From the NCBI RefSeq assembly GCF_001642725.1, contig NZ_LSUQ01000002.1, forward strand, positions 62,001-126,000: a stretch of DNA of 64,000 nucleotides, written 5' to 3'. The notes below the pieces were generated by a model. It saw only the letters and a list, made by a program, of their open reading frames with translations, ran no database searches and had not been told where the DNA came from. The translations under genes and the position numbers were made by a program. Numbering within the stretch: the first letter of the stretch is position 1; each line of letters begins with the position of its first letter. Below are positions 45,273 through 53,554 of this stretch, piece by piece. This DNA is from Ferroacidibacillus organovorans (GTDB taxonomy: Bacteria; Bacillota; Bacilli; Alicyclobacillales; SLC66).

Positions 45273-46883
45273 TCAACTACGGGCATGCTCACTCTCACTT
45301 AAGCCCTGATAGGTATCGCGAAGTTCTCGCTTGAGGATCTTGCCACTCGGATTTTTCGGCAGCGCCTCCGCCAGAACGACATGCTTGGGAACTTTGAACT
45401 TGGACAAGTTGTCTTTGCAGGCCCCGAAGATCGCGTCCGTGTCCAGGAACGCGCCCGTCTTTGGTACAATGACCGCAGTCACCGCCTCAATCCAGTACGG
45501 GTCTGGAACCCCAATGACGGCCACCTCGGACACCCCTTCGATGGTGTACAGAAACTCTTCCACTTCCCGGCTTGAAACGTTGACGCCGCCGGTCTTGATC
45601 ATGTCCTTTTTGCGATCGACGACCGTGATATACCCTTCTTCATCCATCACTCCGAGATCCCCGCTATGAAACCAACCACCTTGAAACGCCTCCTCGGTTT
45701 TCTCCGGATTGTAGAGATACCCAAGCATCGCGTGACTTGTTCGATGGACGATTTCCCCTATCGTTCCGCGTGGCACCTCTTTCCCCCCTTCATCGACAAT
45801 TCGGGTCTCCACGTTCAAGGCTGGTTTCCCAGCAGACCCAAGCTTTCGCATTTGGTCTTCGGGTTGCAATACGGTGGCAAGCGGAGCTACTTCCGTCTGT
45901 CCATAAAAATTCCAGAATTTTGCCTGTGGCAAGCGGATGGACAACTCTTTCATAACCTCTCTCGGCATCATGGCGGCGCCGTAATAGCACTTTTCCAGGG
46001 AGGACAAATCGCGTTTCGCAAAATCGGGGTGACGCAACAAGGCAATCCATACCGTTGGTGGGCAAAATAACTGAGTCACCTTCTCTTGCTCTATCGTTTC
46101 CAATATGACGTCAGGTGCTGCTCCAGGCAGAATTACACCGGATGATCCGATATAAACCCCTGGCCCCAGAAAACAGTGTAACTGTGCACTGTGATACAAC
46201 GGCAATGCATGAATGGCAACATCACGTGCCTCCATCCCCCCATCAATTAGCGTACTTACGTATTCCCCCACCAAGTTGGCGTGCGTCAACATAACCCCTT
46301 TGGGCTTCGATTCTGTTCCGCTTGTGTAAAGGATGTGTGCAACATCTTCGTCTGACACATTTGATTCAAACAAGTCAGTTGGCATTTGCTCTCGACGGGC
46401 ACCCAAGGAGTTCCAATGGGACAAGTTGGAAGGTGCAATTTGTGTATCCATCAAGTAACGATTTGAAATGGAGATATCCGCAAGTTGACTGGCTTGATCG
46501 AGTAACTCAGCAAACTCAGTCGAAGCCAAGGAAACCTGTACTTTTGAGTGCTGAAGAATAAAAGCCAGATCGGGCACCGTGAGCATGTAGTTCATGGGAA
46601 CCATGACCGCGCCAAGCCGTGCTAAAGCGAAGTTGACTACGGCAAAATCCATACTATTGCGAGATAGCACGGCTGTCACTGTTCTGTATCCCACCCCATC
46701 CTCAGACAATGCCCATGCAGTCTGGTTCACCCGGTCGTCAAACTCTACATAAGACAGTCTTTCGCCCTTATACACCAAGGCTAAGCGATCAGGCGCCCTC
46801 ATTCGACTACGACGAAGCAAATCTGATAGGGTGTTGCGGCGCGCCCTGCGAATAGATGCGGTTACGTCATTCGTTAAACTCAT
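45273..46883 (-). CDS. AMP-binding acyl-CoA synthetase (fatty-acid CoA ligase type)
   Basis: Adenylate-forming enzyme of 536 aa activating a carboxylic acid to its CoA thioester. Core motifs: YTSGTESKPKGVMLTH (P-loop, A3), FWNFYGQTEVAP (A5), WFHSGDLGVMDEEGYITVVD (A7), RKKDMIKTGGVNVSSREVE (A8) and the catalytic Lys in NPSGKILKRELR (A10). ATG 46883 has GGGGGAGG nine bases upstream; the longer GTG start has none. It forms a unit with the FAD oxidase. Substrate (medium- or long-chain acid) is not predictable. Confidence 0.9.
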   Translation of the reverse strand: MSLTNDVTASIRRARRNTLSDLLRRSRMRAPDRLALVYKGERLSYVEFDDRVNQTAWALSEDGVGYRTVTAVLSRNSMDFAVVNFALARLGAVMVPMNYMLTVPDLAFILQHSKVQVSLASTEFAELLDQASQLADISISNRYLMDTQIAPSNLSHWNSLGARREQMPTDLFESNVSDEDVAHILYTSGTESKPKGVMLTHANLVGEYVSTLIDGGMEARDVAIHALPLYHSAQLHCFLGPGVYIGSSGVILPGAAPDVILETIEQEKVTQLFCPPTVWIALLRHPDFAKRDLSSLEKCYYGAAMMPREVMKELSIRLPQAKFWNFYGQTEVAPLATVLQPEDQMRKLGSAGKPALNVETRIVDEGGKEVPRGTIGEIVHRTSHAMLGYLYNPEKTEEAFQGGWFHSGDLGVMDEEGYITVVDRKKDMIKTGGVNVSSREVEEFLYTIEGVSEVAVIGVPDPYWIEAVTAVIVPKTGAFLDTDAIFGACKDNLSKFKVPKHVVLAEALPKNPSGKILKRELRDTYQGLSESEHARS

Positions 46884-46948
46884 GGTGTGCACCCTCCCCC
46901 GGTTCTATTTCTACCATTACTTTACATACTATTTCTTCTATTACATCG

Positions 46949-46977
46949 ATTATAATCGGTATTTGCAATCGTCGAAA
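46949..46977 (-). promoter_or_regulatory. Probable promoter of the acyl-CoA synthetase gene
   Basis: On the minus strand TTTCGA (46977-46972), 17 bases, perfect TATAAT (46954-46949). It is flanked by two copies of TTTCTACCAT (46908-46917 and 46985-46994), possible regulator sites; the outer copy lies in a small hairpin (CCCGT/ACGGG). The rest of the gap 46884-47207 holds the terminator at 47110-47136 and nothing else recognisable. Confidence 0.5.
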
Positions 46978-47109
46978 TGCCCCGTTTCTACCATCACGGG
47001 TCCATATCAAGAGTCTGTACGACGCCCTCGAACAATGGGCGGCAGACGAGTTGCGCAGCGTCAATGCGATCTGTCAATCAAGCAGGTGCCAGTCTTCGTA
47101 AAAAAGGAA

Positions 47110-47136
47110 AGGCTGCCGAGATTTTCTCGACAGCCT
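47110..47136 (-). terminator. Terminator of the coiled-coil membrane protein gene
   Basis: AGGCTG..CGAGA pairs with TCTCG..CAGCCT around ATTT (one mismatch), and on the minus strand it is followed by TTCCTTTTT. Confidence 0.7.
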
Positions 47137-47207
47137 GAAGGCTCAGACAAACTCTACCGGAACCTGGTTTGAGTTAGTCTTTACGATGCGCGCAAACGAA
47201 ATGGTTG

Positions 47208-47609
47208 TTACTGAAGATGGTGACTGAGCAGCGTGATGATGGTAGTAAATAAGTTACTCATTTGCGCTCTAAGGTGAGAGAGTGAATTGGAAATCTCTGT
47301 AAGCATTTGACTGATCACATCCAGGTGCGACTGCTGTTGTGACAATATTCCGCCGTTTTGAGTCACTGTCGATTGAACATGGGACAAAGCGCCGCTGACG
47401 CTAGTCATCCATGTTGCCACGATCATCACCACACAGACGATCAGGGCAGAAATCAACCAAAAAAGGGTGTGACGTTTGCGAACAGCGTTCGTGCCGCGCA
47501 CGATGATAATCTGTGACGATGCTGGTGACCCCTTCCCTCGAGTCACCTTTTGCGTAGACACGGGGTCTTGTTCTGTCTTTTGAGTTGATTGGAACATGGA
47601 CTCATCCAT
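47208..47609 (-). CDS. Single-pass membrane protein of unknown function, 133 aa
   Basis: A Ser/Thr/Gln-rich cytoplasmic N-terminus, one membrane helix (LFWLISALIVCVVMIVATWM) and a C-terminal helical, coiled-coil-like domain with regular hydrophobic spacing (HLDVISQMLTEISNSLSHLR). ATG 47609 (MDESMFQ) follows GGAGG/AAAGG; the frame is open further up but without a better start. No family recognised. Confidence 0.65.
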   Translation of the reverse strand: MDESMFQSTQKTEQDPVSTQKVTRGKGSPASSQIIIVRGTNAVRKRHTLFWLISALIVCVVMIVATWMTSVSGALSHVQSTVTQNGGILSQQQSHLDVISQMLTEISNSLSHLRAQMSNLFTTIITLLSHHLQ

Positions 47610-47779
47610 CTTTCCTTTCCCTCCTCCAGAAGACATAGTCAAAGTATTCGATGGAGTCGGCCATTTTGTGTCCGTCAGTATCGATATCCTCAAGCGCGGT
47701 GGACGAACACCTATTTCTTGTGCTTAGATGGAAGTATAGAAGACCATGAGTTTATGAAGATGGAGAGAGGGCGGACGAC

Positions 47780-48157
47780 ATGCGGTTGTGGCATCAGAAA
47801 TTGATTGGTGTCCTACCGCGTCAGCAACTGCTCGGTCAGCACCGTGAGTGCTGCGCGTTGCGTGGGGCAGGATGGATGAGACCCCACGCGACGGTTAACT
47901 ATGTGTTTGCACACCCGATCACGGATTTGGTGAGATATCATTGGTTGGTCATCGATGAGATGGAACACCGTGGCTATCACGTGGAGACCAGGTGGCGAGA
48001 AGTGGGATATCGCGGACAAAAGGTTCCCCCGGAGACTTTGGAAGTCGCTCTCCTCGCGTCGGATCAAATGATTTACCCGGAACATGACGAGGCGTATCTA
48101 CAGGAGTGCTTAGAGAATCTAGCGCGTAAAGGCGTTTTTCTATCCTCTCGATTTTGA
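47780..48157 (+). CDS. Pyrimidine-dimer DNA glycosylase-like protein (T4 endonuclease V family)
   Basis: 125 aa protein starting MRLWHQKLIGVLPRQQLLGQ then HRECCALRG. This is the bacterial branch of the T4 endonuclease V (DenV) family; Arg22-Glu23 coincide with R22-E23 of the phage enzyme, where Glu23 is catalytic. The phage enzyme uses Thr2 as nucleophile, whereas residue 2 here is Arg, so the reaction may differ. VNYVFAHPITDLVRYHWLVI and YPEHDEAYLQECLENLARKG complete the fold. GGAGAGAGGG precedes the ATG. A role in repair of UV damage is possible but unproven. Confidence 0.75.
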   Translation: MRLWHQKLIGVLPRQQLLGQHRECCALRGAGWMRPHATVNYVFAHPITDLVRYHWLVIDEMEHRGYHVETRWREVGYRGQKVPPETLEVALLASDQMIYPEHDEAYLQECLENLARKGVFLSSRF

Positions 48158-48172
48158 AATGTGCTAAGGTAC

Positions 48173-48199
48173 GCCATGGAGTAAGGTTCGCTCCATGGC
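48173..48199 (+). terminator. Hairpin terminator after the glycosylase-like gene
   Basis: GCCATGGAG (48173-48181) pairs perfectly with CTCCATGGC (48191-48199); a run of six T follows 11 bases later. The remaining bases up to 48422 show no further feature. Confidence 0.6.
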
Positions 48200-48422
48200 C
48201 ACCAGGTCCCTTTTTTCCAGATGTGTACTGTCGGACACGTCAAGCACACTTCATGAAGGTGTGATCACACAGACTGTGACAGCTTTTGTAAGCAAAATAG
48301 TCGACGCTCCCTTTGCCATCGATATTTTTCGGCTCTTTTCAACGGAATATGCGTGTTATTCTCCATAAAACTACAACACCTTACTCCCTACTTATGAACG
48401 TCTTATTATAGGGGTGATCCAT

Positions 48423-50399
48423 ATGGCTTCTCTCTCTTCGATGATTACATTTAAACGGTTGTCTGTAGAGAAACGCATTCTGAGTCTGATTACAACCATC
48501 ATCCTCGTCTTGCTTGTGATAGGTGCTTCCGTTTTTTATCGTAGCGTACAAGTTGTCGCAGCGCAAAAGGAAGTTTCAAACGATACCCATGTCATCGTGG
48601 ACCTAGACCAGGTGCTGATTAGTTTACTTGACATGGAGACAGGGCAACGTGGATTCCTTCTCACAGGGAATCCGGATTATCTTGCCCCATACCTTAGCGG
48701 TAAGCGCGTCATCGCAAAGAATATCGCCAATTTACGATTACGCCTCCAACAAAACAGCACATCTCCATCCCTTCTTACATCGTTGAATCAACACATCGCC
48801 AACAAAGAACGCGAACTAAAAACAACGATTCTTCTGCGGAAAAAACACGGGTTTTCGTCTTCCATACGGATTGTTGACACAAACTATGGTATCCAACAAA
48901 TGAATGAAATCCGTAAGGATCTCTCCATTTTAAGATCGATCTACTTACAACGCGTAACACAGGCACAAACCATAAGTCGTCAAGAAATGCACATTACGCT
49001 CTGGCTCATGATCATTGGAACTGTCGTATTCACATTTTTTCTATGGTTTGCGTATCGCCAAATCATCCTTGATTTACGTGCAAAACGATTGTTAACGGAA
49101 CGACTGGAACTAGAATCTAGTCATGATTCCTTGACACAGCTTCCTAATCGACGTTTTTTTCTGGATCGACTTCGCTATAGTCTCGATCTAGCCAAACGCG
49201 AAGGAGACAAACTTGCTCTGCTTTATATCGATCTCGATGGATTTAAGCCACTCAACGATGTTTTAGGTCACGCCTTTGGTGATCAGGCGCTCGTACTGGT
49301 ATCCAAACTCTTCCTTGGAGTAAAACGAGAAGGGGATGTTTTATCGCGATTAGGAGGCGACGAGTTTGCTATTCTCGCTCCACACGTAAACGATGAAAGT
49401 GAGATCACGGTGTTCGCCCAACGCTTGCTTGACGCTTTTTCTGATCCAGATATTCAACGCCTTTCTGTACGTTTGGGTGCCAGCATCGGAATCTCCTTTT
49501 TCCCTTCTGACGCGCATCGCGTTGACGATCTACTCCATGCGGCGGATGAAGCGATGTACCGTGCAAAACGATCAGGCGGACGTCAGTTCCAATTTTATCG
49601 TACCCAACTGACAGAAGAGCTAACTCGTGAACAGCGGCTGCGAAACGACTTACCCTCTGCACTAGAAAAAGGGGAAATTCAGGTATGGTACCAACCCTTT
49701 GTCAAAGCTTCAAATCAATGCATTACAGGTGCGGAGGCTCTCATTCGATGGCAACACCCGGATTTCGGTTTACTTTTACCCGGTGATTTCCTCCCGCAGG
49801 CCGAGAAAGCGGGATTACTGCCACGCATTGCTCAAGAAGTGATTCGAGTAAGCATAGCGGAACTTAAAACCTGGATTACGCTCAATCCAGATCTAACTCT
49901 TTCAATAAATTTGAGTGCGCAGGATTGCCTCTCGCCTGGTGTCATTCTATCAGCGCTTGAAACAGCACTTATCGAACATCACATTTCAGCACACCATGTA
50001 GAAATTGAGTTAACTGAGAGTTCTTTGATACGTCCAGAAGCGGATTATGTCATCCATGAGTTGCATCGTTTTGGCGTGCGACTTGCTATCGATGATTTTG
50101 GAACTGGATACGCATCACTTGAGTATTTAAGTCGGTTCCCGGTACAGAAAATTAAAATTGATCGGAGCTTTGTAAAACACTTACCTGATGACCCGTATCA
50201 TCAAAAATTGGTGCCAGCTATGGTAACAATGGCACACAGCCTCGAACTTGACGTTACAGCGGAAGGTATCGAAACCTTCGATCAGGAACAGTTCATGCAA
50301 GAGATTCAATGCGACTACTTGCAAGGCTATCGCTATGGCCGCCCCATGCAATCGACTGACTTTGTGAAAATGATCCAAACTTATCTTCCGAAGTCGTAA
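48423..50399 (+). CDS. Membrane c-di-GMP protein: CHASE3-GGDEF-EAL
   Basis: 658 aa. TM1 (LITTIILVLLVIGASVFY), an extracytoplasmic CHASE3 sensor (about 40-190, with LLDMETGQRGFLLTGNPDYL), TM2 (LWLMIIGTVVFTFFLWFAY), GGDEF and EAL. The cyclase site RLGGDEFAIL is intact and has the inhibitory I-site REGD five residues before it. The phosphodiesterase site looks complete: GAEALIRW, LSINLSAQD, IELTESS, IDDFGTGYASL, KIDRSF, TAEGIET. It could therefore make or break c-di-GMP according to signal. ATG 48423 has AGGGGTG; the GTG at 48414 is an alternative. It precedes a second GGDEF-EAL gene. Confidence 0.92.
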   Translation: MASLSSMITFKRLSVEKRILSLITTIILVLLVIGASVFYRSVQVVAAQKEVSNDTHVIVDLDQVLISLLDMETGQRGFLLTGNPDYLAPYLSGKRVIAKNIANLRLRLQQNSTSPSLLTSLNQHIANKERELKTTILLRKKHGFSSSIRIVDTNYGIQQMNEIRKDLSILRSIYLQRVTQAQTISRQEMHITLWLMIIGTVVFTFFLWFAYRQIILDLRAKRLLTERLELESSHDSLTQLPNRRFFLDRLRYSLDLAKREGDKLALLYIDLDGFKPLNDVLGHAFGDQALVLVSKLFLGVKREGDVLSRLGGDEFAILAPHVNDESEITVFAQRLLDAFSDPDIQRLSVRLGASIGISFFPSDAHRVDDLLHAADEAMYRAKRSGGRQFQFYRTQLTEELTREQRLRNDLPSALEKGEIQVWYQPFVKASNQCITGAEALIRWQHPDFGLLLPGDFLPQAEKAGLLPRIAQEVIRVSIAELKTWITLNPDLTLSINLSAQDCLSPGVILSALETALIEHHISAHHVEIELTESSLIRPEADYVIHELHRFGVRLAIDDFGTGYASLEYLSRFPVQKIKIDRSFVKHLPDDPYHQKLVPAMVTMAHSLELDVTAEGIETFDQEQFMQEIQCDYLQGYRYGRPMQSTDFVKMIQTYLPKS

Positions 50400-50626
50400 C
50401 TGTCTTTATCATTGAAATTCCAATCATCTCAAAAGTGCTGTATTCCATCACCCAAGATGATATTAAAGTTGCCACAATGGGTAGTTTAAAAAAATATTTT
50501 TATGTAAAGCGTTTTAGTATGACACAGACCTTAATTCGAAACGAAGCGTGAAGGAATGCTTTTATTACTAAATAAGCAGGAAAATTGTCGATTTATGGCG
50601 AATATAGTCGATATAAGAATGGAAAC

Positions 50627-50754
50627 TATTCATTGGTAAAACTACGGAAACGTAGTGGCGCAAAGCTAGAGAGGCTTCGGCAATCACGATTGTCATGCCA
50701 GCCAGTTGCCGAATATCTAGGCGCCTGTTCAGCAAATTAGACAGGTGACTTTTT
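50627..50754 (+). ncRNA. c-di-GMP-I (GEMM) riboswitch with downstream terminator
   Basis: The aptamer spans about 50627-50715. P1 pairs TATTC (50627) with GAATA (50711). Then come GGTAAAA, a P2 stem CTACG/CGTAG capped by a GAAA tetraloop, the conserved TGGCGCAAAGC, and a P3 helix ending GCCAGCCAGTTGCCG, all matching the GEMM-I layout (GGCAAA, GAAA loop, GGACGCAAAGCC, final GGGUUGCCG-like strand). The base in the place of G20 is G, which favours c-di-GMP over cGAMP. The expression platform is a terminator: CGCCTGTT (50722-50729) with GACAGGTG (50740-50747), then TTTTT. It lies 33 bases before the GAF-GGDEF-EAL gene, so c-di-GMP should control its own turnover enzyme. A cre-like core (AAAGCGTTTT) sits upstream at about 50507. 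Confidence 0.85.
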
Positions 50755-50786
50755 CTATCCTTGAAATTTAGGAGGATGCACAAGGT

Positions 50787-52547
50787 ATGCTTGATTTGAT
50801 CGTGACTGAACGTCTACGAAATGCTTCTTCCCAAATGCTTACTCTTTTGATTCAAACGGTCGATATGAACACACTGTTTGTGGCAATCAATGACACAAAA
50901 ATTAACCGAATCATCACGGTATACAATCGCTCAACAGAGCTTTTAAAAGAAGGATCGTCTCCTTTTATTGAAAGCTACTGCAGCCATGTATGCAAACAAG
51001 ATAAGAACGTTTTGATCATCCCTGATACAAAGGTCAATGCTTTAACAGCAAAAATGACCATCACGAAGGATCTTGGATCGACGACCTTTATTGGCGTACC
51101 AATTGCGTTGAAAGATGGTACTAAAGTGGGGACCGTATGTGGAATAACAAAGGAAATGCACCCGTTTAGTGACACAGAAATCAATGCTCTACACGTAGCG
51201 GCTACGTTTCTTGGATATGTTTTGGAATTAGAATATACAAATTATGTTGATGAGGTTACCGGTGCGTATACACGCAGATATTTACAAGTAGTATTTGACG
51301 AAAACGTCACTAAGCAGCCTTCGATCAGCCTCCTCTATTTCGATCTTGATAATTTCAAAATGATTAACGATCACTATGGACATGATTGGGGAGATGGTGT
51401 ATTACACTCCGTAGTCGCCCGGGTAAAGGGATTCCTCCAAAATAGGGGATTACTTTTTCGATTAGGCGGAGATGAATTTGCGGTTCTCTTGCTTGATTTT
51501 TCAACCTTTGAAGAGGTGATTCCATTTGCACACGATCTCCTTCATCAATTTGATTCTCCGTTCTCTGTCAGATCTTTAGAATTCTCGATAACTCCCAGTC
51601 TTGGTATTGCACAATATCCGTATTGCAGTAACAACCTAAAGGAACTTTTAGGGCATGCTGATCAGGCCATGTATGCTGCGAAAAAAGACGGGGGAAATAG
51701 GGTTCGGTGGTACAATCCTGAAGAAGAAACAAAGCTTCAGGAAAAACTGTTTTTGCAAACGCGTTTACGGGAAGCACTTGAAAATGATATGCTGGAACTT
51801 TTTTACCAACCGAAAATTCAGATTCAAAATGGATCGATTCGATCCATGGAAGCACTTGCAAGGTGGAAGGATCAAGACGGGCTATGGATTTCTCCGGAAC
51901 GTTTTATTCCAATTGCTGAAGAGAACGAACTAATCGGGATTTTGGGGAAATGGGTATTACGAACCGCTTGTCGGCAACAAATCGAGTGGATCAAAAAAGG
52001 GCATCCGCCAATTGTGGTCTCTGTAAATGTTTCTCCTAAGCAATTTCAAATCTGCAGTATGGTGCAGATTATTCGCGATGCCATTTCTGAAACAGGTATT
52101 GATCCGAGCCATTTAGCAATTGAAATTACCGAAGGTCTACTCGTAAAAAACTCCATAGACGTTGCCGAAGAACTTAGACAGATTCGATCCTTAGGTGTAA
52201 AGATCGCGATTGATGATTTTGGTAAGGGGTATTCCTCTTTGTCATACCTGCGGTTATTCGAACCAACACATTTGAAAATTGATCAGTCGTTCATCAAGGA
52301 TATGTTGGACGATACGGGACAAATGTGCATTGTATCCGGCATCATCAACCTTGCGCACAATTTGGGAATGAAAGTCGTTGCAGAAGGCGTGGAACGTTTG
52401 GAGCAATTGGTACGTCTCGCTGAGGAGGGTTGTGATTTAATCCAGGGATACCTTATATCTCCCCCTCTACCTGTACATGAAATCGAAAGAATATCGGAGT
52501 GGCACTGGCCGTTCCCTGAAAGCAAGTCACTCGGGAATGTAAGCTAA
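50787..52547 (+). CDS. Cytoplasmic c-di-GMP protein: GAF-GGDEF-EAL
   Basis: 586 aa without membrane segments. A GAF domain at about 15-150, GGDEF with intact RLGGDEFAV but no RxxD inhibitory site (QNRG in its place), and EAL with SMEALARW, VVSVNVSPKQF, IEITEGLL, IDDFGKGYSSL, LKIDQSF and VVAEGVE, so phosphodiesterase activity is likely. The ATG at 50787 has AGGAGG 11 bases before it. Control by the c-di-GMP riboswitch in its leader makes this an autoregulated node. Confidence 0.92.
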   Translation: MLDLIVTERLRNASSQMLTLLIQTVDMNTLFVAINDTKINRIITVYNRSTELLKEGSSPFIESYCSHVCKQDKNVLIIPDTKVNALTAKMTITKDLGSTTFIGVPIALKDGTKVGTVCGITKEMHPFSDTEINALHVAATFLGYVLELEYTNYVDEVTGAYTRRYLQVVFDENVTKQPSISLLYFDLDNFKMINDHYGHDWGDGVLHSVVARVKGFLQNRGLLFRLGGDEFAVLLLDFSTFEEVIPFAHDLLHQFDSPFSVRSLEFSITPSLGIAQYPYCSNNLKELLGHADQAMYAAKKDGGNRVRWYNPEEETKLQEKLFLQTRLREALENDMLELFYQPKIQIQNGSIRSMEALARWKDQDGLWISPERFIPIAEENELIGILGKWVLRTACRQQIEWIKKGHPPIVVSVNVSPKQFQICSMVQIIRDAISETGIDPSHLAIEITEGLLVKNSIDVAEELRQIRSLGVKIAIDDFGKGYSSLSYLRLFEPTHLKIDQSFIKDMLDDTGQMCIVSGIINLAHNLGMKVVAEGVERLEQLVRLAEEGCDLIQGYLISPPLPVHEIERISEWHWPFPESKSLGNVS

Positions 52548-52699
52548 TGCAATATTTTTAGCCACATTCGTAATAATCCGGTTTTTATACGGTATATCCT
52601 TTCGTCTTTTGCAAGTAATATCCGCAAATGTAAGGCTACCATAAACTCAAAGCATGATTATCCGATCCATGACAATCGGTTAATAAAACGTTTATTGTT

Positions 52700-53052
52700 G
52701 AACCTCCTGAACATGTGTACTTTTCAACGAAGGAAACTTGGTTATTTGTTGCGAGTGTGAGGAATTTGTACAGACGAAAAATTGTTGAATGATCTGCCGC
52801 GGATTAAGTGATGATAGAGCTTATGCTTCGGGCCCTCGATTAAGCGTATGCACAACAAAGTCCAAAAGAATCTGTTATGCACCCTTCGGAATGAGGAGCA
52901 GTACATGTAGAATATCAGAAAAGAATCGAGAAAATACAATATGTTGGGAAGCGTGAGATGCAAAGACACCAGATATGATAACGCGTGCATCGAATCATTT
53001 CATAACACACTAAAACACGAATGTGTATATTTAAACACAAGTCAAACCTGAA
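52700..53052 (+). pseudogene. Decayed IS3-family transposase (orfB) remnant
   Basis: In one frame from about 52715 the sequence reads VYFSTKETWLFVASVRNLYR, RKIVE*SAAD*V, LMLRALD*AYAQQSPKESV, MHPSE*GAV and EYQKRIEKIQ. After a frameshift it continues RYDNACIESFHNTLKHE. These align with the DDE core of IS3/IS150 transposases (GWLYLAxVxDLYSRKIVGWS, LVxxALxxA, HHSDRGSQY, GNCYDNACIESFHSxLKxE). Four in-frame stops and a frameshift make it non-functional; no intact terminal repeats were found. From 52548 to 52700 I see nothing. Confidence 0.82.
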
Positions 53053-53305
53053 AAGTCGCCCATTAAATATTTTTAAAATACAAAAATATTTTTACAATCG
53101 TCAGTGAACATTTTCTACAATCGGCTATGCATTACCGAATTACGATGAGAAAGTAGACGCGTGACCATTGACCGTATTGAGATCCATCCATTTGTGCTCA
53201 TAATGAAGACTTTCGGATCGTAATTCATCGTGCAGAATCGGCAACACGAGCGATGATCCTCCGCTAGTGAGCATTAGATCTGGTGCGAAATCTTAAAGAT
53301 AACTA

Positions 53306-53334
53306 TTGCAAGAGGTATGAATATTTAGTATTCT
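53306..53334 (+). promoter_or_regulatory. Probable sigma-A promoter of the amine operon
   Basis: TTGCAA (53306-53311), exactly 17 bases, TATTCT (53329-53334). Predicted transcription start near 53341, about 20 bases before the first ANTAR-type hairpin and about 215 bases before the permease GTG. Confidence 0.65.
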
Positions 53335-53362
53335 GTGATCAATAAATCAAAAAGTAAATCGA

Positions 53363-53462
53363 TTGGGCAACGGTGCCCAACACTCCCATTGTTCTCGGAT
53401 GATGGCTGTGTTGGGCGCTGTGCGTTGTATGGGAGTCTATTCGCACGCGCGATCGGTCGCGC
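53363..53462 (+). ncRNA. Candidate ANTAR-protein target: dual hexaloop hairpin leader
   Basis: Hairpin P1: TTGGGC (53363-53368), loop AACGGT, GCCCAA (53375-53380). Hairpin P2: GCGCG (53447-53451), loop ATCGGT, CGCGC (53458-53462). Both loops are six bases with A at position 1 and G at position 4, the rule known for RNA sites of EutV/NasR-type ANTAR proteins. Between them ACTCCCAT (53382-53389) and ATGGGAGT (53429-53436) can pair, bringing P1 and P2 together. In competition, GCCCAACAC (53375-53383) can pair with GTGTTGGGC (53408-53416), which destroys P1. No T-run terminator is visible before the start codon, so the output may be translational. An ANTAR regulator and kinase are encoded in the same cluster (59095-61348). 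Confidence 0.7.
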
Positions 53463-53554
53463 AGTTCACACTCGCCTCGACTCTTCAATCATACCAGCGG
53501 CCGCTCAAGGCAACGACTCGGGACTCCGAATCTAACAGAAAGAGGGGAAAAAAC

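Noticed and set aside
50504-50517. cre-like AAAGCGTTTT upstream of the riboswitch
   Set aside because: Only the central core matches; the outer TG/CA bases of the consensus are missing, so it is noted under the riboswitch but not called a site.
52742-52990. 82-codon frame on the minus strand
   Set aside because: It lies opposite the IS3 transposase relic, whose plus-strand reading matches a known family.
53510-53540. GCGGCCGC and nearby small inverted repeats as the terminator of the ANTAR leader
   Set aside because: No T-run follows and the repeats are short, so termination cannot be supported from sequence.
53363-53554. Long N-terminal extension of the permease
   Set aside because: The open frame exists, but it would translate the hairpin leader; a good AGAGGGG precedes the GTG at 53555 and the conserved permease sequence starts soon after.
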